Assembly: GCF_947654275.1 (NCBI RefSeq)
Contig: NZ_CANTJS010000026.1
Location: forward strand, 1-37,744
From: an uncultured Oscillibacter sp.
GTDB taxonomy: Bacteria > Bacillota > Clostridia > Oscillospirales > Oscillospiraceae
DNA: 37,744 nucleotides
Direction: 5' to 3'
The notes below the pieces were generated by a model, which was not told the origin of the DNA, did no database searches, and was given only the letters and a program-made list of their open reading frames with translations. Position 1 is the first letter of the stretch, and every line of letters begins with the position of its first letter. Position numbers and translations under genes: made by a program. Of the stretch, positions 16,555 through 25,746 are shown piece after piece.

Positions 16555-17100
16555 ATGTCTAGAATTGGTAGAATGCCCATCGAGGTTCCCGCCGGCGTGA
16601 CTGTGAACATTGCCGAGGGCAACGTGGTCACCGTTAAGGGACCCAAGGGCGAGCTGTCCCGGGCGCTGCGTCCCGAGATGATCATTAAGCAGGAAGGCAC
16701 TACGATCACCGTGGGACGTCCTTCCGAGGATAAGCTGCACCGCAGCCTCCACGGCCTGACCCGCACGCTGCTCCACAACATGATTGTCGGCGTCACCGAC
16801 GGTTATGCCAAGGAGCTGGAGGTCAACGGCGTGGGCTATCGTGTGGCCAAAGAGGGCAATAACCTGGTCATGAACCTGGGCTATTCCCATCAGGTGATCG
16901 TTTCTGAGGAGGAGGGCATTACCATCGAGGTTCCCTCTCCCAATAAAATCATCATCCGCGGATGCGACAAGGAAAAGGTGGGCCAGTTTGCCGCCGAAGT
17001 CCGCGAGAAGCGTCCTCCCGAGCCTTATAAGGGCAAGGGCATCAAGTATGCGACTGAGACCATCCGCCGCAAGGTCGGTAAGACCGGCGCCAAGAAGTAA
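16555..17100 (+). CDS. rplF: 50S ribosomal protein L6
   Basis: A 181-residue L6 with two similar alpha/beta halves, placed near the sarcin-ricin loop and factor-binding site. Conserved parts are [25 protein letters not shown], the [17 protein letters not shown] start of the second half, and [15 protein letters not shown]. It ends GKTGAKK. AAGGAGGG precedes the ATG. Confidence 0.97.
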   Translation: MSRIGRMPIEVPAGVTVNIAEGNVVTVKGPKGELSRALRPEMIIKQEGTTITVGRPSEDKLHRSLHGLTRTLLHNMIVGVTDGYAKELEVNGVGYRVAKEGNNLVMNLGYSHQVIVSEEEGITIEVPSPNKIIIRGCDKEKVGQFAAEVREKRPPEPYKGKGIKYATETIRRKVGKTGAKK

Positions 17101-17114
17101 GGAGGTGTGCCGAT

Positions 17115-17474
17115 ATGATTAAGAGACCGAATACCAATGCGCAGCGCATCAAGCGCCACAAGAGAGTCCGGGCCAAGATCTCCGGCACCGCCGAGACGCC
17201 GCGCCTGAACGTGTTCCGCAGCGAGGCCAATATCTATGCTCAGATCATCGACGATGTGAAGGGCGTGACCCTGGTCTCCGCTTCTTCCCTGGATAAGGAA
17301 ATCGAGGGCTACGGCGGCAACATCGCCGCAGCCGGGGCCGTGGGCAAGCTGGTTGCCGAGCGGGCCAAGGCCAAGGGCATTGAGACCGTGGTCTTTGACC
17401 GCGGCGGCTACCTGTATCACGGCCGCGTGAAGGCCCTGGCTGAGGGCGCCCGTGAGGGCGGCCTGCAGTTCTGA
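17115..17474 (+). CDS. rplR: 50S ribosomal protein L18
   Basis: A 119-residue 5S rRNA-binding protein. It has the basic N-terminus ([17 protein letters not shown]), [19 protein letters not shown] and the [20 protein letters not shown] and AREGGLQF ending, all diagnostic. AAGGAGG precedes the ATG. rpsE follows after 20 bases. Confidence 0.97.
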   Translation: MIKRPNTNAQRIKRHKRVRAKISGTAETPRLNVFRSEANIYAQIIDDVKGVTLVSASSLDKEIEGYGGNIAAAGAVGKLVAERAKAKGIETVVFDRGGYLYHGRVKALAEGAREGGLQF

Positions 17475-17494
17475 TCGGAGGGAGGAAGAAAGAC

Positions 17495-17995
17495 ATGCCT
17501 AGATTTGAAAGAGAGCAGAGCGAGTATATCGAAAAGGTGGTCTACCTGAACCGGGTTTCCAAGACTGTGAAGGGCGGCCGCGTGATGAAATTCTCCGCCC
17601 TGGTGGTCGTGGGCGACGGCAAGGGCAAGGTGGGCTACGGCCTGGGCAAGGCCGCCGAGGTCCCCGAGGCTATCCGCAAGGGCATCGAGGCCGCCAAGAA
17701 GAACATGATTACCGTGACCCTCGCAGGCACGACCCTGCCCCATGAGGTGATCGGCGTGGCCGGAGCGGGCCGGGTGCTGATGAAGCCCGCCGCTCCCGGT
17801 ACCGGCGTCATCGCCGGCGGCGCGGTTCGTGCCGTCGTGGAGGCCGCGGGCATCAAGGACATTCGCGCCAAGAGCCTCCGGTCCAACAACCCCAACAACG
17901 TGGTCGCCGCCGCCTTCCAGGGACTCAAATCCATGCGCGGTCCCGAAGAGGTTGCCCGCATCCGGGGCAAGAGCGTCGAAGAGATCGTGGGTTAA
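17495..17995 (+). CDS. rpsE: 30S ribosomal protein S5
   Basis: A 166-residue S5, active in decoding fidelity and the helicase function at the mRNA entry. The N-terminal dsRBD-like half has [19 protein letters not shown] and [17 protein letters not shown], the loop where spectinomycin-resistance changes occur. The second half has [19 protein letters not shown] and the conserved [18 protein letters not shown] precedes the ATG. Confidence 0.98.
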   Translation: MPRFEREQSEYIEKVVYLNRVSKTVKGGRVMKFSALVVVGDGKGKVGYGLGKAAEVPEAIRKGIEAAKKNMITVTLAGTTLPHEVIGVAGAGRVLMKPAAPGTGVIAGGAVRAVVEAAGIKDIRAKSLRSNNPNNVVAAAFQGLKSMRGPEEVARIRGKSVEEIVG

Positions 17996-18008
17996 GGAGG
18001 CGCAGAAC

Positions 18009-18191
18009 ATGGCAAACTTAAGGATTGAGCTCGTTAAGAGCCTGAACGGCCGCCTGGAAAAGCAGGTTGCCACCGCGCATTCCCTGGGTCTGCGCAAAAT
18101 CGGTGACGTCACCGTGCAGCCCGATAACGATCCCACCCGCGGAAAAGTGGCAAAGATCGGCTATCTGCTGCGTGTTACCGAAGAGAAGTAA
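18009..18191 (+). CDS. rpmD: 50S ribosomal protein L30
   Basis: A 60-residue L30: [38 protein letters not shown] and [15 protein letters not shown] match the short bacterial form. ATG 18009 lies 9 bases after AAGGAGG. rplO follows after 14 bases. Confidence 0.96.
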   Translation: MANLRIELVKSLNGRLEKQVATAHSLGLRKIGDVTVQPDNDPTRGKVAKIGYLLRVTEEK

Positions 18192-18205
18192 GGAGGCTCC
18201 AAATC

Positions 18206-18646
18206 ATGAAATTAAGCGAACTGTCTCCCGCCGCCGGTTCTGTCCGTGAGGCTTACCGCAAGGGCCGGGGCGCCGGTTCCGGCAACGGCAAGACCGGCGG
18301 CCGGGGCCACAAGGGCCAGAAAGCCCGCTCCGGCGGCAAGGTCCGGGTGGGATTCGAAGGCGGCCAGATGCCTCTGGCCCGCCGGGTTCCCAAGCGCGGC
18401 TTCAACAACATCTTCGCCAAGCCCCTGGAGATTGTGAATCTCAGCGCGCTGAACGCCTTTGACGACGGCGCGACCATTACCGCCGAAGCGCTGCTGGACA
18501 AGGGCATCCTTTCCAAGTGCGAATATGGCTATAAGGTTCTTGGCAGCGGCAAGGTTTCCAAGAAGCTTACTGTCAAGGCTTCCGCCTTCTCCGCGTCTGC
18601 CAAGGAGGCCATCGAGGCGGCAGGCGGCAAGGCGGAGGTGAAGTAA
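18206..18646 (+). CDS. rplO: 50S ribosomal protein L15
   Basis: A 146-residue L15. It begins [12 protein letters not shown], has the glycine-rich RNA-binding segment [20 protein letters not shown], then [19 protein letters not shown]. The C-terminal domain ends in a KAEVK tail. L15 joins late in large-subunit assembly. AAGGAGG precedes the ATG. The stop is one base from the secY GTG, implying coupled translation. Confidence 0.97.
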   Translation: MKLSELSPAAGSVREAYRKGRGAGSGNGKTGGRGHKGQKARSGGKVRVGFEGGQMPLARRVPKRGFNNIFAKPLEIVNLSALNAFDDGATITAEALLDKGILSKCEYGYKVLGSGKVSKKLTVKASAFSASAKEAIEAAGGKAEVK

Positions 18647-18647
18647 C

Positions 18648-20024
18648 GTGATCCAAACCATTCGCAAAGCATGGGGCATTCCTGAGCTGCGGAAGAAGCT
18701 GGTTTTCACGCTGCTGATTCTGCTGATTTTCCGCATCGGCAATGCCATTACCGTCCCCTATATCAACACCGGGCTGCTGGAAAACCAGCTCAACAGCATG
18801 GGCGCCACCATTCTGGGCCTGTATAATGTCATGAGCGGCGGCGCCTTTGCCCAGGCGACAGTCTTTGCCCTGAGCATCCAGCCCTATATCAACAGCTCCA
18901 TCATCATCCAGTTGCTCACCGTCGCGATTCCCTATCTGGAGCGGCTGGCCAAGGACGGCGGCGAAGAGGGCCGGAAGAAAATCCAGTCCATCACCCGCTA
19001 CACCACTGTGGCCATTGCCATTCTCCAGGCCCTGGGCTATTACTTCATGATGAAGCGTTACGGCATCCTGGCTCCCGGCGCGGAGGGCATCTGGCCCGCC
19101 CTGGTTATCATTGTGACCCTGATTGCCGGCTCCTCCTTCGTTATGTGGATGGGCGAGCAGGTTACCGAGTTCGGCGTGGGCAACGGTATTTCCATCATTC
19201 TCTTTGCCGGCATCGTTTCCCGGGTTCCCAGCATGATTTCCAGTCTCTACAATGGAATCACCACCTGGAACTCCGTCCGCACCGGCGCTATGACGCTGGA
19301 GACCCTGACCCAGGCCGGCTACAGCGCCGAGCAGGCTCAGAGCGTTCTGGACAGTGCAATGGCTCCCTGGGGCGTGCTGCTCCTTCTGGTGGGCGGCCTG
19401 GCCCTGATCGTGTTCATTGTGTTCATCAACGACGCGGAGCGCCGCATTCCCGTGCAGTATGCCAAGCGTCAGGTGGGCCGGAAGATGTATGGCGGACAGA
19501 GCAGCAACCTGCCCATGAAGGTGGGTATGGCCGGTGTGCTCCCCGTGATCTTCGCCCAGAGCATCGCGTCTCTGCCTATTACGGTCTGGAGCTTTGCGGG
19601 CATCCCCGCCGAGGGCACCGTGTCCCGGAGCATCTACAATGCCATTGACACCAAATCCGTGCTCTATATGGTGGTCTATTTCATCATGATCATCGGATTC
19701 AGCTATTTCTACGCCAGCATCCAGTTCAATCCCGTGGAAATTGCCAACAACATGAAGAAGCAGGGCGGGTTCATTCCCGGCTTCCGGCCCGGAAAGCCCA
19801 CGGTGGACTTTATCCGGAAGGTTCTGAACAAGATTACCCTGTTCGGCGCCATTTATCTGGGCATTGTGGCCATCTGCCCCCTGTTGATCGGCAAGATTCT
19901 GGGGAACAACTCCGTGGCCGTCGGCGGAACCTCCGTCATCATCGTCGTGGGCGTGGCCCTGGAGACGGTGAAGGCCCTAGAGTCTCAGATGCTGATGCGT
20001 CAGTACAAGGGTTTCCTGGAATAA
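18648..20024 (+). CDS. secY: Protein translocase channel subunit SecY
   Basis: A 458-residue integral membrane protein with about ten helices, the pore of the Sec translocon. Visible are IRKAWGIPELRKKLVFTLLI, the plug region after MSGGAFAQATVFALSIQPYI, the NGISIILFAGIVSRVP segment, the ERRIPVQYAKRQ loop (cytoplasmic loop C5 that meets SecA and ribosome), and NNMKKQGGFIPGFRPGKPT. The start is GTG 18648. AAGGCGGAGGTG inside rplO is the likely ribosome site. The gap after it holds two hairpins. Confidence 0.98.
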   Translation: MIQTIRKAWGIPELRKKLVFTLLILLIFRIGNAITVPYINTGLLENQLNSMGATILGLYNVMSGGAFAQATVFALSIQPYINSSIIIQLLTVAIPYLERLAKDGGEEGRKKIQSITRYTTVAIAILQALGYYFMMKRYGILAPGAEGIWPALVIIVTLIAGSSFVMWMGEQVTEFGVGNGISIILFAGIVSRVPSMISSLYNGITTWNSVRTGAMTLETLTQAGYSAEQAQSVLDSAMAPWGVLLLLVGGLALIVFIVFINDAERRIPVQYAKRQVGRKMYGGQSSNLPMKVGMAGVLPVIFAQSIASLPITVWSFAGIPAEGTVSRSIYNAIDTKSVLYMVVYFIMIIGFSYFYASIQFNPVEIANNMKKQGGFIPGFRPGKPTVDFIRKVLNKITLFGAIYLGIVAICPLLIGKILGNNSVAVGGTSVIIVVGVALETVKALESQMLMRQYKGFLE

Positions 20025-20038
20025 GAAACGTGAAGAGG

Positions 20039-20125
20039 CGGAACGGCCTCCGGGCCGTTCCCCTCCCCATCAGAAAACGGAGGGCCGCGCCAGGTAAAGC
20101 GGCAGCCGTATGCGGCTCTGCCGCA
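20039..20125 (+). promoter_or_regulatory. Two hairpins between secY and adk
   Basis: GGAACGGCC pairs with GGCCGTTCC just after secY, and CGGCAGCCG pairs with CGGCTCTGCCG-type sequence before the adk ribosome site. Neither is followed by a T-run, so they look like mRNA processing or stability elements rather than terminators. Confidence 0.4.
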
Positions 20126-20145
20126 GCGGGAAACAGGAGGTTTGT

Positions 20146-20778
20146 ATGAACTTGATCCTCTTGGGCGCCCCTGGCGCCGGCAAGGGTACACAGGCCGATA
20201 TCCTGTGTGAAAAGCTGGATATTCCCACCATTTCCACCGGCAATATTCTCCGTGCCGCCGTGAAGAACGGCACTCCCACCGGACTGAAGGCAAAGGCGTT
20301 TATGGACGCGGGTCAGCTGGTGCCCGATGAGGTCATCATCGGCATCATCACCGAGCGGCTGGCGGAGCCGGACTGTGCCGGCGGCTACATCCTGGACGGC
20401 GTGCCCCGCACCATCGCCCAGGCGGAGGCCCTGGAAAAGGCAGGCGTGGTGTTCGACAGCGTGGTCTCCATTGAAATCTCTGACGAGACCATTATGGAGC
20501 GCATGAGCGGCCGCCGGGTCTGCCCGGACTGCGGAGCCAGCTACCATGTGGTGGCGGTACCCCCCAAGGCAGAGGGCGTATGCGATAAATGCGGCGGGAA
20601 TTTGATCCAGCGGAAAGATGATGCCCCCGAGACAGTGAAATCCCGGCTCGAGGTCTATCATAAGGAAACGGAGCCCCTGAAGGCCTTCTACGCCCAGAGG
20701 GGCGTGCTGAAGACGGTGGAAAATCAATCCACCGTGGAGGCCACTTCTCAGGCCATCCTCAGCGTTCTGGGGAGATGA
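20146..20778 (+). CDS. adk: Adenylate kinase, zinc-LID form
   Basis: A 210-residue kinase converting ATP and AMP to two ADP in the cytosol. The P-loop GAPGAGKGT spans 7-15, the AMP-binding STGNILRA is at 30-37, and the LID carries a four-cysteine zinc site (C126, C129, C146, C149). DGVPRT (84-89) stands where DGFPRT is usual, a mild change. ATG 20146 is six bases after ACAGGAGG; the upstream in-frame ATG at 20110 lies in a hairpin and has no ribosome site. secY-adk-map order is standard. Confidence 0.96.
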   Translation: MNLILLGAPGAGKGTQADILCEKLDIPTISTGNILRAAVKNGTPTGLKAKAFMDAGQLVPDEVIIGIITERLAEPDCAGGYILDGVPRTIAQAEALEKAGVVFDSVVSIEISDETIMERMSGRRVCPDCGASYHVVAVPPKAEGVCDKCGGNLIQRKDDAPETVKSRLEVYHKETEPLKAFYAQRGVLKTVENQSTVEATSQAILSVLGR

Positions 20779-20785
20779 TAGAAGA

Positions 20786-21538
20786 ATGATCATTCTCAAA
20801 TCCCCCCAGGAGATCGACTTGATGCGCCGTGCCGGAAAAATTACCGCGGCTGCCCGTGCTCTGGCAGGGGAAATGGTAAGGCCCGGCGTTACAACCCAGG
20901 AGATCAACGCGGAGGTAGAGCGGTTCATCCGCAAACAGGGCGCGGTTCCGTCCTTTCTCCATTACAATGGCTACCCAGCCAGCGTCTGCATCAGTGTGAA
21001 CGACGAGATTATCCACGGCATTCCCGGCAAACGGGTTTTGCGGGAGGGCGACGTCGTCAGCGTGGACGTGGGCGCGTACATCGGGGGCTTTCATGGAGAC
21101 GGTGCGGCCACCTTTCCCTGCGGGACCATCAGCCCGGAGGCTCAGAAGCTCATTGACGTGACCAGACAGAGCTTTTTTGAAGGAATCCGCTTCGCCCGGG
21201 AGGGACACCGGCTTCAGGACATCTCCGCCGCCGTGCAGCAGTATGTGGAAGAAAACGGCTTCTCCGTGGTCCGGGAATACGTGGGCCACGGCGTAGGCGC
21301 CAAAATGCACGAGCCGCCGGAGATTCCCAATTACGGCCGTCCCGGCCATGGTCCCCGGCTCCTCCGGGGAATGACTCTGGCCATTGAGCCCATGGTCAAC
21401 GCCGGCGCCGCCGCCATCACACAGCTCAGCGACGGCTGGACGGTGAAGACCGCGGACGGAAAGTGGGCGGCCCACTATGAAAATACGATCCTGATCACCG
21501 ATGGCGAGCCGGAGATTTTAACGGCTCCCGCCATTTGA
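20786..21538 (+). CDS. map: Methionine aminopeptidase, type I
   Basis: A 250-residue enzyme removing the initiator Met from nascent proteins. The metal ligands are all visible: D94 (SVDVG), D105 (GDGA), H168 (GHG), E201 (EPM) and E232 (YENT), with substrate H77 (IIHGIP). The length matches the Bacillus short type I without the N-terminal zinc extension. A weak ribosome site (GGGGAGATGA) lies at the adk end, 7 bases after which the gene starts. Confidence 0.97.
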   Translation: MIILKSPQEIDLMRRAGKITAAARALAGEMVRPGVTTQEINAEVERFIRKQGAVPSFLHYNGYPASVCISVNDEIIHGIPGKRVLREGDVVSVDVGAYIGGFHGDGAATFPCGTISPEAQKLIDVTRQSFFEGIRFAREGHRLQDISAAVQQYVEENGFSVVREYVGHGVGAKMHEPPEIPNYGRPGHGPRLLRGMTLAIEPMVNAGAAAITQLSDGWTVKTADGKWAAHYENTILITDGEPEILTAPAI

Positions 21539-21552
21539 AAACAGGAGAGCGC

Positions 21553-21837
21553 ATGGAAATTGCGAAATCAAACATCGTCCGCTCCGATGCCGGGCGGGAC
21601 AAGGGAAAGCTTTTCGTTGTCCTGGCCGTCGAGGGGGAATATCTCCTGCTGGCGGACGGAAAATCCAGAAAGGTGGAGTCCCCCAAGCGCAAAAAGCGCA
21701 GGCATGTGCTGTTTGCGGCGGCGGACGACACCCGCCTCGCTGAGAAAATCCGGGGCGGGGAGAAAATCAGCAACAGCGAGCTACGCAGGACCCTTGCGGG
21801 ATACCGTGAGGCGATTCAGCCGGACCAGGAGGGATGA
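21553..21837 (+). CDS. KOW-domain RNA-binding protein (L14e-like)
   Basis: A 94-residue protein with a KOW-type start (NIVRSDAGRDKGKLFVVLAV) followed by EGEYLLLADGKSRKVESPK, a basic KRKKRRH cluster and a short charged helix. It belongs to the L14e/L6e/L27e-like group seen between map and infA in many Clostridia; a ribosome-associated role is likely but unproven. ATG 21553 has ACAGGAGAGC before it and is preferred over an earlier in-frame codon overlapping map. infA follows after three bases. Confidence 0.88.
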   Translation: MEIAKSNIVRSDAGRDKGKLFVVLAVEGEYLLLADGKSRKVESPKRKKRRHVLFAAADDTRLAEKIRGGEKISNSELRRTLAGYREAIQPDQEG

Positions 21838-21840
21838 CGT

Positions 21841-22059
21841 TTGGCAAAATCCGACATGATCGAGGTGGAAGGCGTTGTGGTGGAAGCCCTGCCCAACACG
21901 ACGTTCCAGGTTGACATTGGAAATGGGCACATGATTCTGGCACATATCTCCGGAAAGCTCAGGATGAATTTCATCCGGATTCTGCCCGGCGACAAGGTTA
22001 CGGTGGAGATGTCCCCGTACGACCTGACCCGGGGCCGGATCACCTGGCGCAGCAAGTAA
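21841..22059 (+). CDS. infA: Translation initiation factor IF-1
   Basis: A 72-residue OB-fold factor that blocks the A site during initiation. The sequence [20 protein letters not shown], then [19 protein letters not shown] and [13 protein letters not shown], is diagnostic. The start codon is TTG at 21841, with AGGAGGGA about 7 bases upstream; no ATG or GTG fits. The rare start may tune the level of the factor. Confidence 0.96.
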   Translation: MAKSDMIEVEGVVVEALPNTTFQVDIGNGHMILAHISGKLRMNFIRILPGDKVTVEMSPYDLTRGRITWRSK

Positions 22060-22077
22060 CAACCTTTATACCGCTGA

Positions 22078-22209
<132 letters not shown>

Positions 22210-22237
22210 CATTTGAAATTGGAGGTGCTTTAAAAGT

Positions 22238-22603
22238 ATGGCACGTATTGCCGGTATTGACCTGCCGAAGGATAAGCGTATTGAGATCGGCCTCACCTAT
22301 ATCTACGGCATTGGCAGAAAAACCGCCAAGGACATCCTTGCGAAGTCCGGCGTGAACCCCGATATCCGGGTGAAGGATCTCAGCGACGCCGACGAGCAAA
22401 AACTCCGCGACGCCATTGACGATTATACCGTCGAGGGCGACCTCCGGCGCCAGACCGCGCTGGACATCAAGCGTCTCAGCGAGATCGGCTGCTATCGCGG
22501 TCTCCGTCACCGCAAGGGTCTGCCTGTCCGGGGCCAGCGCAGCAAAACCAATGCCCGGACCCGCAAAGGACCCAAGAAGACCATCGCCAACAAGAAGAAG
22601 TAA
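22238..22603 (+). CDS. rpsM: 30S ribosomal protein S13
   Basis: A 121-residue S13 of the small-subunit head. [34 protein letters not shown], the helix-two-turn-helix region and the basic tail [20 protein letters not shown] are diagnostic. TTGGAGGTG precedes the ATG. It starts the alpha part of the superoperon together with rpmJ. Confidence 0.98.
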   Translation: MARIAGIDLPKDKRIEIGLTYIYGIGRKTAKDILAKSGVNPDIRVKDLSDADEQKLRDAIDDYTVEGDLRRQTALDIKRLSEIGCYRGLRHRKGLPVRGQRSKTNARTRKGPKKTIANKKK

Positions 22604-22618
22604 GGAGGGAGAAAGAAT

Positions 22619-23023
22619 ATGGCAGCACAGAAATCCGGCGGCAAGAAGGTCATTCGCCGCCGCCGCGAGAGGAAGAATATCGAGCGTGGCCAGGTCCATA
22701 TCCGTTCTTCCTTCAACAACACCATGGTGACCGTCACCGACTCCCAGGGCAATGCCATCTCCTGGGCCTCCTCTGGCGGCCTTGGCTTCCGCGGCAGCAA
22801 GAAGTCCACCCCCTTCGCGGCCCAGACTGCGGCTGAGACCGCCGCCCGCGCCGCTATGGAGCACGGACTGAAGACTGTGGAAGTGTTCGTCAAGGGCCCC
22901 GGCCAGGGCCGTGAGGCCGCCATCCGCGCTTTGCAGGCAGTGGGTCTGGAAGTGACCATGATTAAGGACGTCACTCCCATCCCCCACAACGGCTGCCGTC
23001 CGCCGAAGCGCCGCCGCGTGTAA
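22619..23023 (+). CDS. rpsK: 30S ribosomal protein S11
   Basis: A 134-residue platform protein. The basic N-terminus ([16 protein letters not shown]) is followed by [39 protein letters not shown] and the conserved ending [19 protein letters not shown] precedes the ATG. Confidence 0.98.
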   Translation: MAAQKSGGKKVIRRRRERKNIERGQVHIRSSFNNTMVTVTDSQGNAISWASSGGLGFRGSKKSTPFAAQTAAETAARAAMEHGLKTVEVFVKGPGQGREAAIRALQAVGLEVTMIKDVTPIPHNGCRPPKRRRV

Positions 23024-23047
23024 TCGAAAGAGGAGGTAACGAGCAAT

Positions 23048-23650
23048 ATGGCAAGAAATATGCAGCCGATTGCCAAGCGCTGCAAGGCTTTGGGCATTTC
23101 TCCCGCCGTTATGGGCTATGCCAAGAAGGAAACCAACCGGAATCCCGGCGGCCAGATGCGGAAGAAAAAAAGCGAGTATGGCATTCAGCTGAACGAAAAG
23201 CAGAAGGTCAAGTTTATCTACGGAATCCTGGAAAAGCAGTTCCACAGCTACTATGAGGCCGCCGCCGCCGCCCCCGGCAAGACCGGCGACAACCTGCTGA
23301 TCAATGTGGAGCGCCGTCTGGACAATGTTGTGTACCGCATGGGCTTCGCCATGACCCGCCGCCAGGCCCGTCAGTTGGTGAATCACGCCCACTTTACCGT
23401 GAATGGGAAAAAGGTCAACATTCCCTCCTATCAGGTCAAGGCCGGCGACGTCATCGAGGTAGCCGAGGGCAGCCGCTCTTCCGAGGTCTTCAAGCGCCTC
23501 ACCGGACAGGACGCCCCCATCTTCCTGCTGCCCCCCTGGATGGAGCGGGAGAAGAACACTCTGAAGGGCACTGTTACCCGTCTTCCTGCCCGCGAGGATA
23601 TCGACATCCCCGTGGAGGAGCACCTGATCGTTGAGCTCTACTCCAAGTAA
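23048..23650 (+). CDS. rpsD: 30S ribosomal protein S4
   Basis: A 200-residue S4, an assembly-starting protein that also controls the alpha operon in some bacteria. It lacks the zinc knuckle at the N-terminus (MARNMQPIAKRCKALGISP) and shows an S4 RNA-binding domain in RRLDNVVYRMGFAMTRRQAR and VNHAHFTVNGKKVNIPSYQV. It ends PVEEHLIVELYSK. GAGGAGG lies upstream. The 83-base gap to rpoA contains a TTGACA at 23709 but no matching -10 box. Confidence 0.97.
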   Translation: MARNMQPIAKRCKALGISPAVMGYAKKETNRNPGGQMRKKKSEYGIQLNEKQKVKFIYGILEKQFHSYYEAAAAAPGKTGDNLLINVERRLDNVVYRMGFAMTRRQARQLVNHAHFTVNGKKVNIPSYQVKAGDVIEVAEGSRSSEVFKRLTGQDAPIFLLPPWMEREKNTLKGTVTRLPAREDIDIPVEEHLIVELYSK

Positions 23651-23733
23651 TCGGAGGATACCCTCGAACATGACACGAACCGCAGGCGGCATGCGCTGCA
23701 TCGCCGCGTTGACAAGACGAAGGAGGGTACTGC

Positions 23734-24684
23734 ATGGTTGAAATTGAGAAGCCCCAGATCGAATGCATCGAGACGCCGGGTGACGTGACCTATGGCAAGT
23801 ATGTCGTGGAGCCCCTGGAGCGGGGTTATGGAACCACACTGGGCAATGCGCTGCGCCGCATTATGCTCTCCTCGCTGCCCGGCACCGCGCCGACCACCAT
23901 CAAAATCGCCGGCGTTCAGCATGAGTTCTCCACCATCCCCGGTGTAAAGGAGGATGTGACGGAGATCGTTCTGAACGTGAAGGGTCTTCTGACCAAGCTT
24001 CACAGCGAGTCTGTGAAAACGGTGTATATTGAGGCGGTGGGGCCCTGCGTGGTGACTGCCGGCGATATCAAGGCCGACGGCGAGGTGGAGGTTCTGAATC
24101 CCGATCTGCATATCGCTACACTGGATAATGGGGCCGCCCTCAACATGGAGATTACTCTTTCCCATGGCCGCGGCTATGTGCCGGCTGACCGTAATAAGCC
24201 TCAGCAGAATGTAATCGGCACCATCGCTGTGGACTCTATCTATACGCCGGTGTACAAGGTGAATTATTCTGTGGAGCCCACCCGTGTGGGTACCTCCAGC
24301 GACTTCGATAAGCTGACGCTGGAGGTCTGGACCGACGGGACCATCTCCGCCCGGGATGCCGTGTCTCTGGGAGCGAAGATTCTGTGCGACCACTTCACAC
24401 TGTTCACCGACCTCAGTGAAAATGTCGGCAGCAAGCCCACCGTAGTGGAGAAGGCGGAGGCACAGAGGGACAAGGTGCTGGAGATGACCATTGAAGAACT
24501 GGATCTCTCCGTGCGCAGCTTTAACTGCCTCAAGCGCGCCAACATCAACACGGTAGAGGATCTGATCTCCAAGACCGAGGATGAAATGATGAAGGTCCGG
24601 AATCTGGGCCGGAAGTCCCTGGAGGAGGTCATCAACAAGCTGGCGATGATGGGGCTGCACCTGGCCGATGAGGAAAACGGCTGA
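23734..24684 (+). CDS. rpoA: RNA polymerase alpha subunit
   Basis: A 316-residue subunit. The N-terminal dimerisation domain has [35 protein letters not shown] and [13 protein letters not shown]. The C-terminal DNA-binding domain has [20 protein letters not shown] and [16 protein letters not shown], which meets UP elements such as the A-tracts before this operon. GAAGGAGGG precedes the ATG. rplQ follows after 81 bases. Confidence 0.98.
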   Translation: MVEIEKPQIECIETPGDVTYGKYVVEPLERGYGTTLGNALRRIMLSSLPGTAPTTIKIAGVQHEFSTIPGVKEDVTEIVLNVKGLLTKLHSESVKTVYIEAVGPCVVTAGDIKADGEVEVLNPDLHIATLDNGAALNMEITLSHGRGYVPADRNKPQQNVIGTIAVDSIYTPVYKVNYSVEPTRVGTSSDFDKLTLEVWTDGTISARDAVSLGAKILCDHFTLFTDLSENVGSKPTVVEKAEAQRDKVLEMTIEELDLSVRSFNCLKRANINTVEDLISKTEDEMMKVRNLGRKSLEEVINKLAMMGLHLADEENG

Positions 24685-24765
24685 TCCCCTGGGGAACCGG
24701 AACACATCGGCGTTTGCCGGCGGTCTGTCCGCCGCAAGAGAAATAGTATTAAGGAGGAAACCGAA

Positions 24766-25104
24766 ATGCCTCGTAAGCTTGGCAAGACCTCTGACCAGCG
24801 CAGAGCCATGCTGCGTCAGCAGGTCACGGATTTCCTGGACCACGGAAAGATGGAGACCACCGTCACCCGTGCCAAGGAGATCAAGCCTTTGGCTGAAAAG
24901 ATGATCACTCTGGGCAAGAAGAACGATCTGGCCGCCTACCGGCAGGCTATGAGCTTCATCACCCGTGAGGACGTCTGCAAGAAGCTGTTCAAGGAGATTG
25001 CTCCCGATTATGCGGAGCGCAACGGCGGCTATACCCGCATTATCCGCACCGGCGTGCGCCGGGGCGACGCGGCGGAGACCGCAATCCTTGAGCTGGTGAA
25101 ATAA
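24766..25104 (+). CDS. rplQ: 50S ribosomal protein L17
   Basis: A 112-residue L17, the short bacterial form. [20 protein letters not shown], the [19 protein letters not shown] segment and [20 protein letters not shown] are diagnostic. AAGGAGG lies before ATG 24766. This is the last gene of the superoperon and a strong terminator starts 8 bases later. Confidence 0.97.
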   Translation: MPRKLGKTSDQRRAMLRQQVTDFLDHGKMETTVTRAKEIKPLAEKMITLGKKNDLAAYRQAMSFITREDVCKKLFKEIAPDYAERNGGYTRIIRTGVRRGDAAETAILELVK

Positions 25105-25111
25105 AAAAGAG

Positions 25112-25161
25112 AAAAAGCCCTTTGTCCTGGGAACCTAGGCCCAAGACAAAGGGCTTTTTTT
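25112..25161 (+). terminator. Terminator of the S10-spc-alpha superoperon
   Basis: AAAAAGCCCTTTGTC pairs with GACAAAGGGCTTTTTTT, extended by TGGG/CCCA near the loop, giving one of the longest stems in the window. The A-run and T-run on its two sides make it usable in both directions. Confidence 0.9.
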
Positions 25162-25163
25162 GT

Positions 25164-25443
25164 GCCGCGTTTCCGGCTGGCGCTCACGGAGGCCCGAGCC
25201 ACGCGGCTGGGAGAGAGACTCTGGCCTGAGCGCGCGTCGTTTATTGCCGCGTTTCCAGTTGGCGCACACAGAAGCCCAGCCCACGCGGCTGGGAGACAGA
25301 CTCTGGCCTGATAGCGTGCCGTTTATCGCCGCGTTTCCGATTGGCGCACACGGAGGCCCGGCCCACGCGGCTGGGAGACAGACTCTGGCCTGAGAGCGCG
25401 CCGTTTTTCGCCGCGTTTCCGATTGGCGCACACGGAGGCCCGG
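25164..25443. repeat. 82-bp tandem repeat array, 3.4 copies
   Basis: Copies start at 25164, 25246, 25328 and 25410 (the last one partial, about 34 bases), each exactly 82 bases apart and without insertions or deletions. Each starts GCCGCGTTTCC and contains GGCGCACAC, ACGCGGCTGGGAGA and GACTCTGGCCTGA. A small stem, CCNGCC with GGCTGG around CACGC, is kept in copies 2 and 3, with an A/G change that keeps pairing. As 82 is not a multiple of three, it does not encode a repeated protein. Confidence 0.85.
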
Positions 25444-25746
25444 AGCAGGGAAGTGGCCAAACGCACAGTTTATCAGGAGGATGAGGCGTAGGGGGCAGGC
25501 TCTGTCCTGCCCCGTTTTTCGGAATTTGCAAGCTTCCGGGAGACAGGCTGGGACAGAGTCCGGTCCCTATAAAATTTTCGAATAAAACACTCCTTCGGCC
25601 CACGCAGGCGAGGGACAAACTCTAACATGCCTTTTTGCACCCGCTGCAAAAGTACGCAGTACGCAGAAAGAGCAGAAGCAAAACAGGGGAATGTTCCGCC
25701 GGCATTTCGGACATACTATCCTCGAAAAACTTGGGGAGATGGCGAA
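25444..25746 (+). other. Intergenic stretch with a second terminator and a dispersed repeat
   Basis: No gene was recognised between the array and the deacetylase. It holds a terminator at 25492-25519 and GGGACAGAGTCCGGTCCCT (25550-25568), a near copy of 5940-5957. A TATAAA lies at 25569, but no convincing -35 box fits it. Confidence 0.5.
25492..25519 (+). terminator. Second intrinsic terminator, after the repeat array
   Basis: GGGGCAGG (25492-25499) pairs perfectly with CCTGCCCC (25506-25513) around a CTCTGT loop and is followed by GTTTTT. It is oriented on the plus strand although no protein gene lies between it and the rplQ terminator. Confidence 0.7.

Noticed and set aside
20084..20110. 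Earlier adk start at 20110
   Set aside because: That ATG lies in a hairpin with no ribosome site, and the family begins with [10 protein letters not shown] at 20146.
23709..23714. Internal promoter before rpoA (TTGACA)
   Set aside because: The expected -10 position is occupied by the GAAGGAGGG ribosome site and has no TATAAT-like box.
25164..25443. The tandem array as a CRISPR
   Set aside because: Repeats are directly adjacent with similar content throughout, there are no unique spacers, and no cas genes are nearby.
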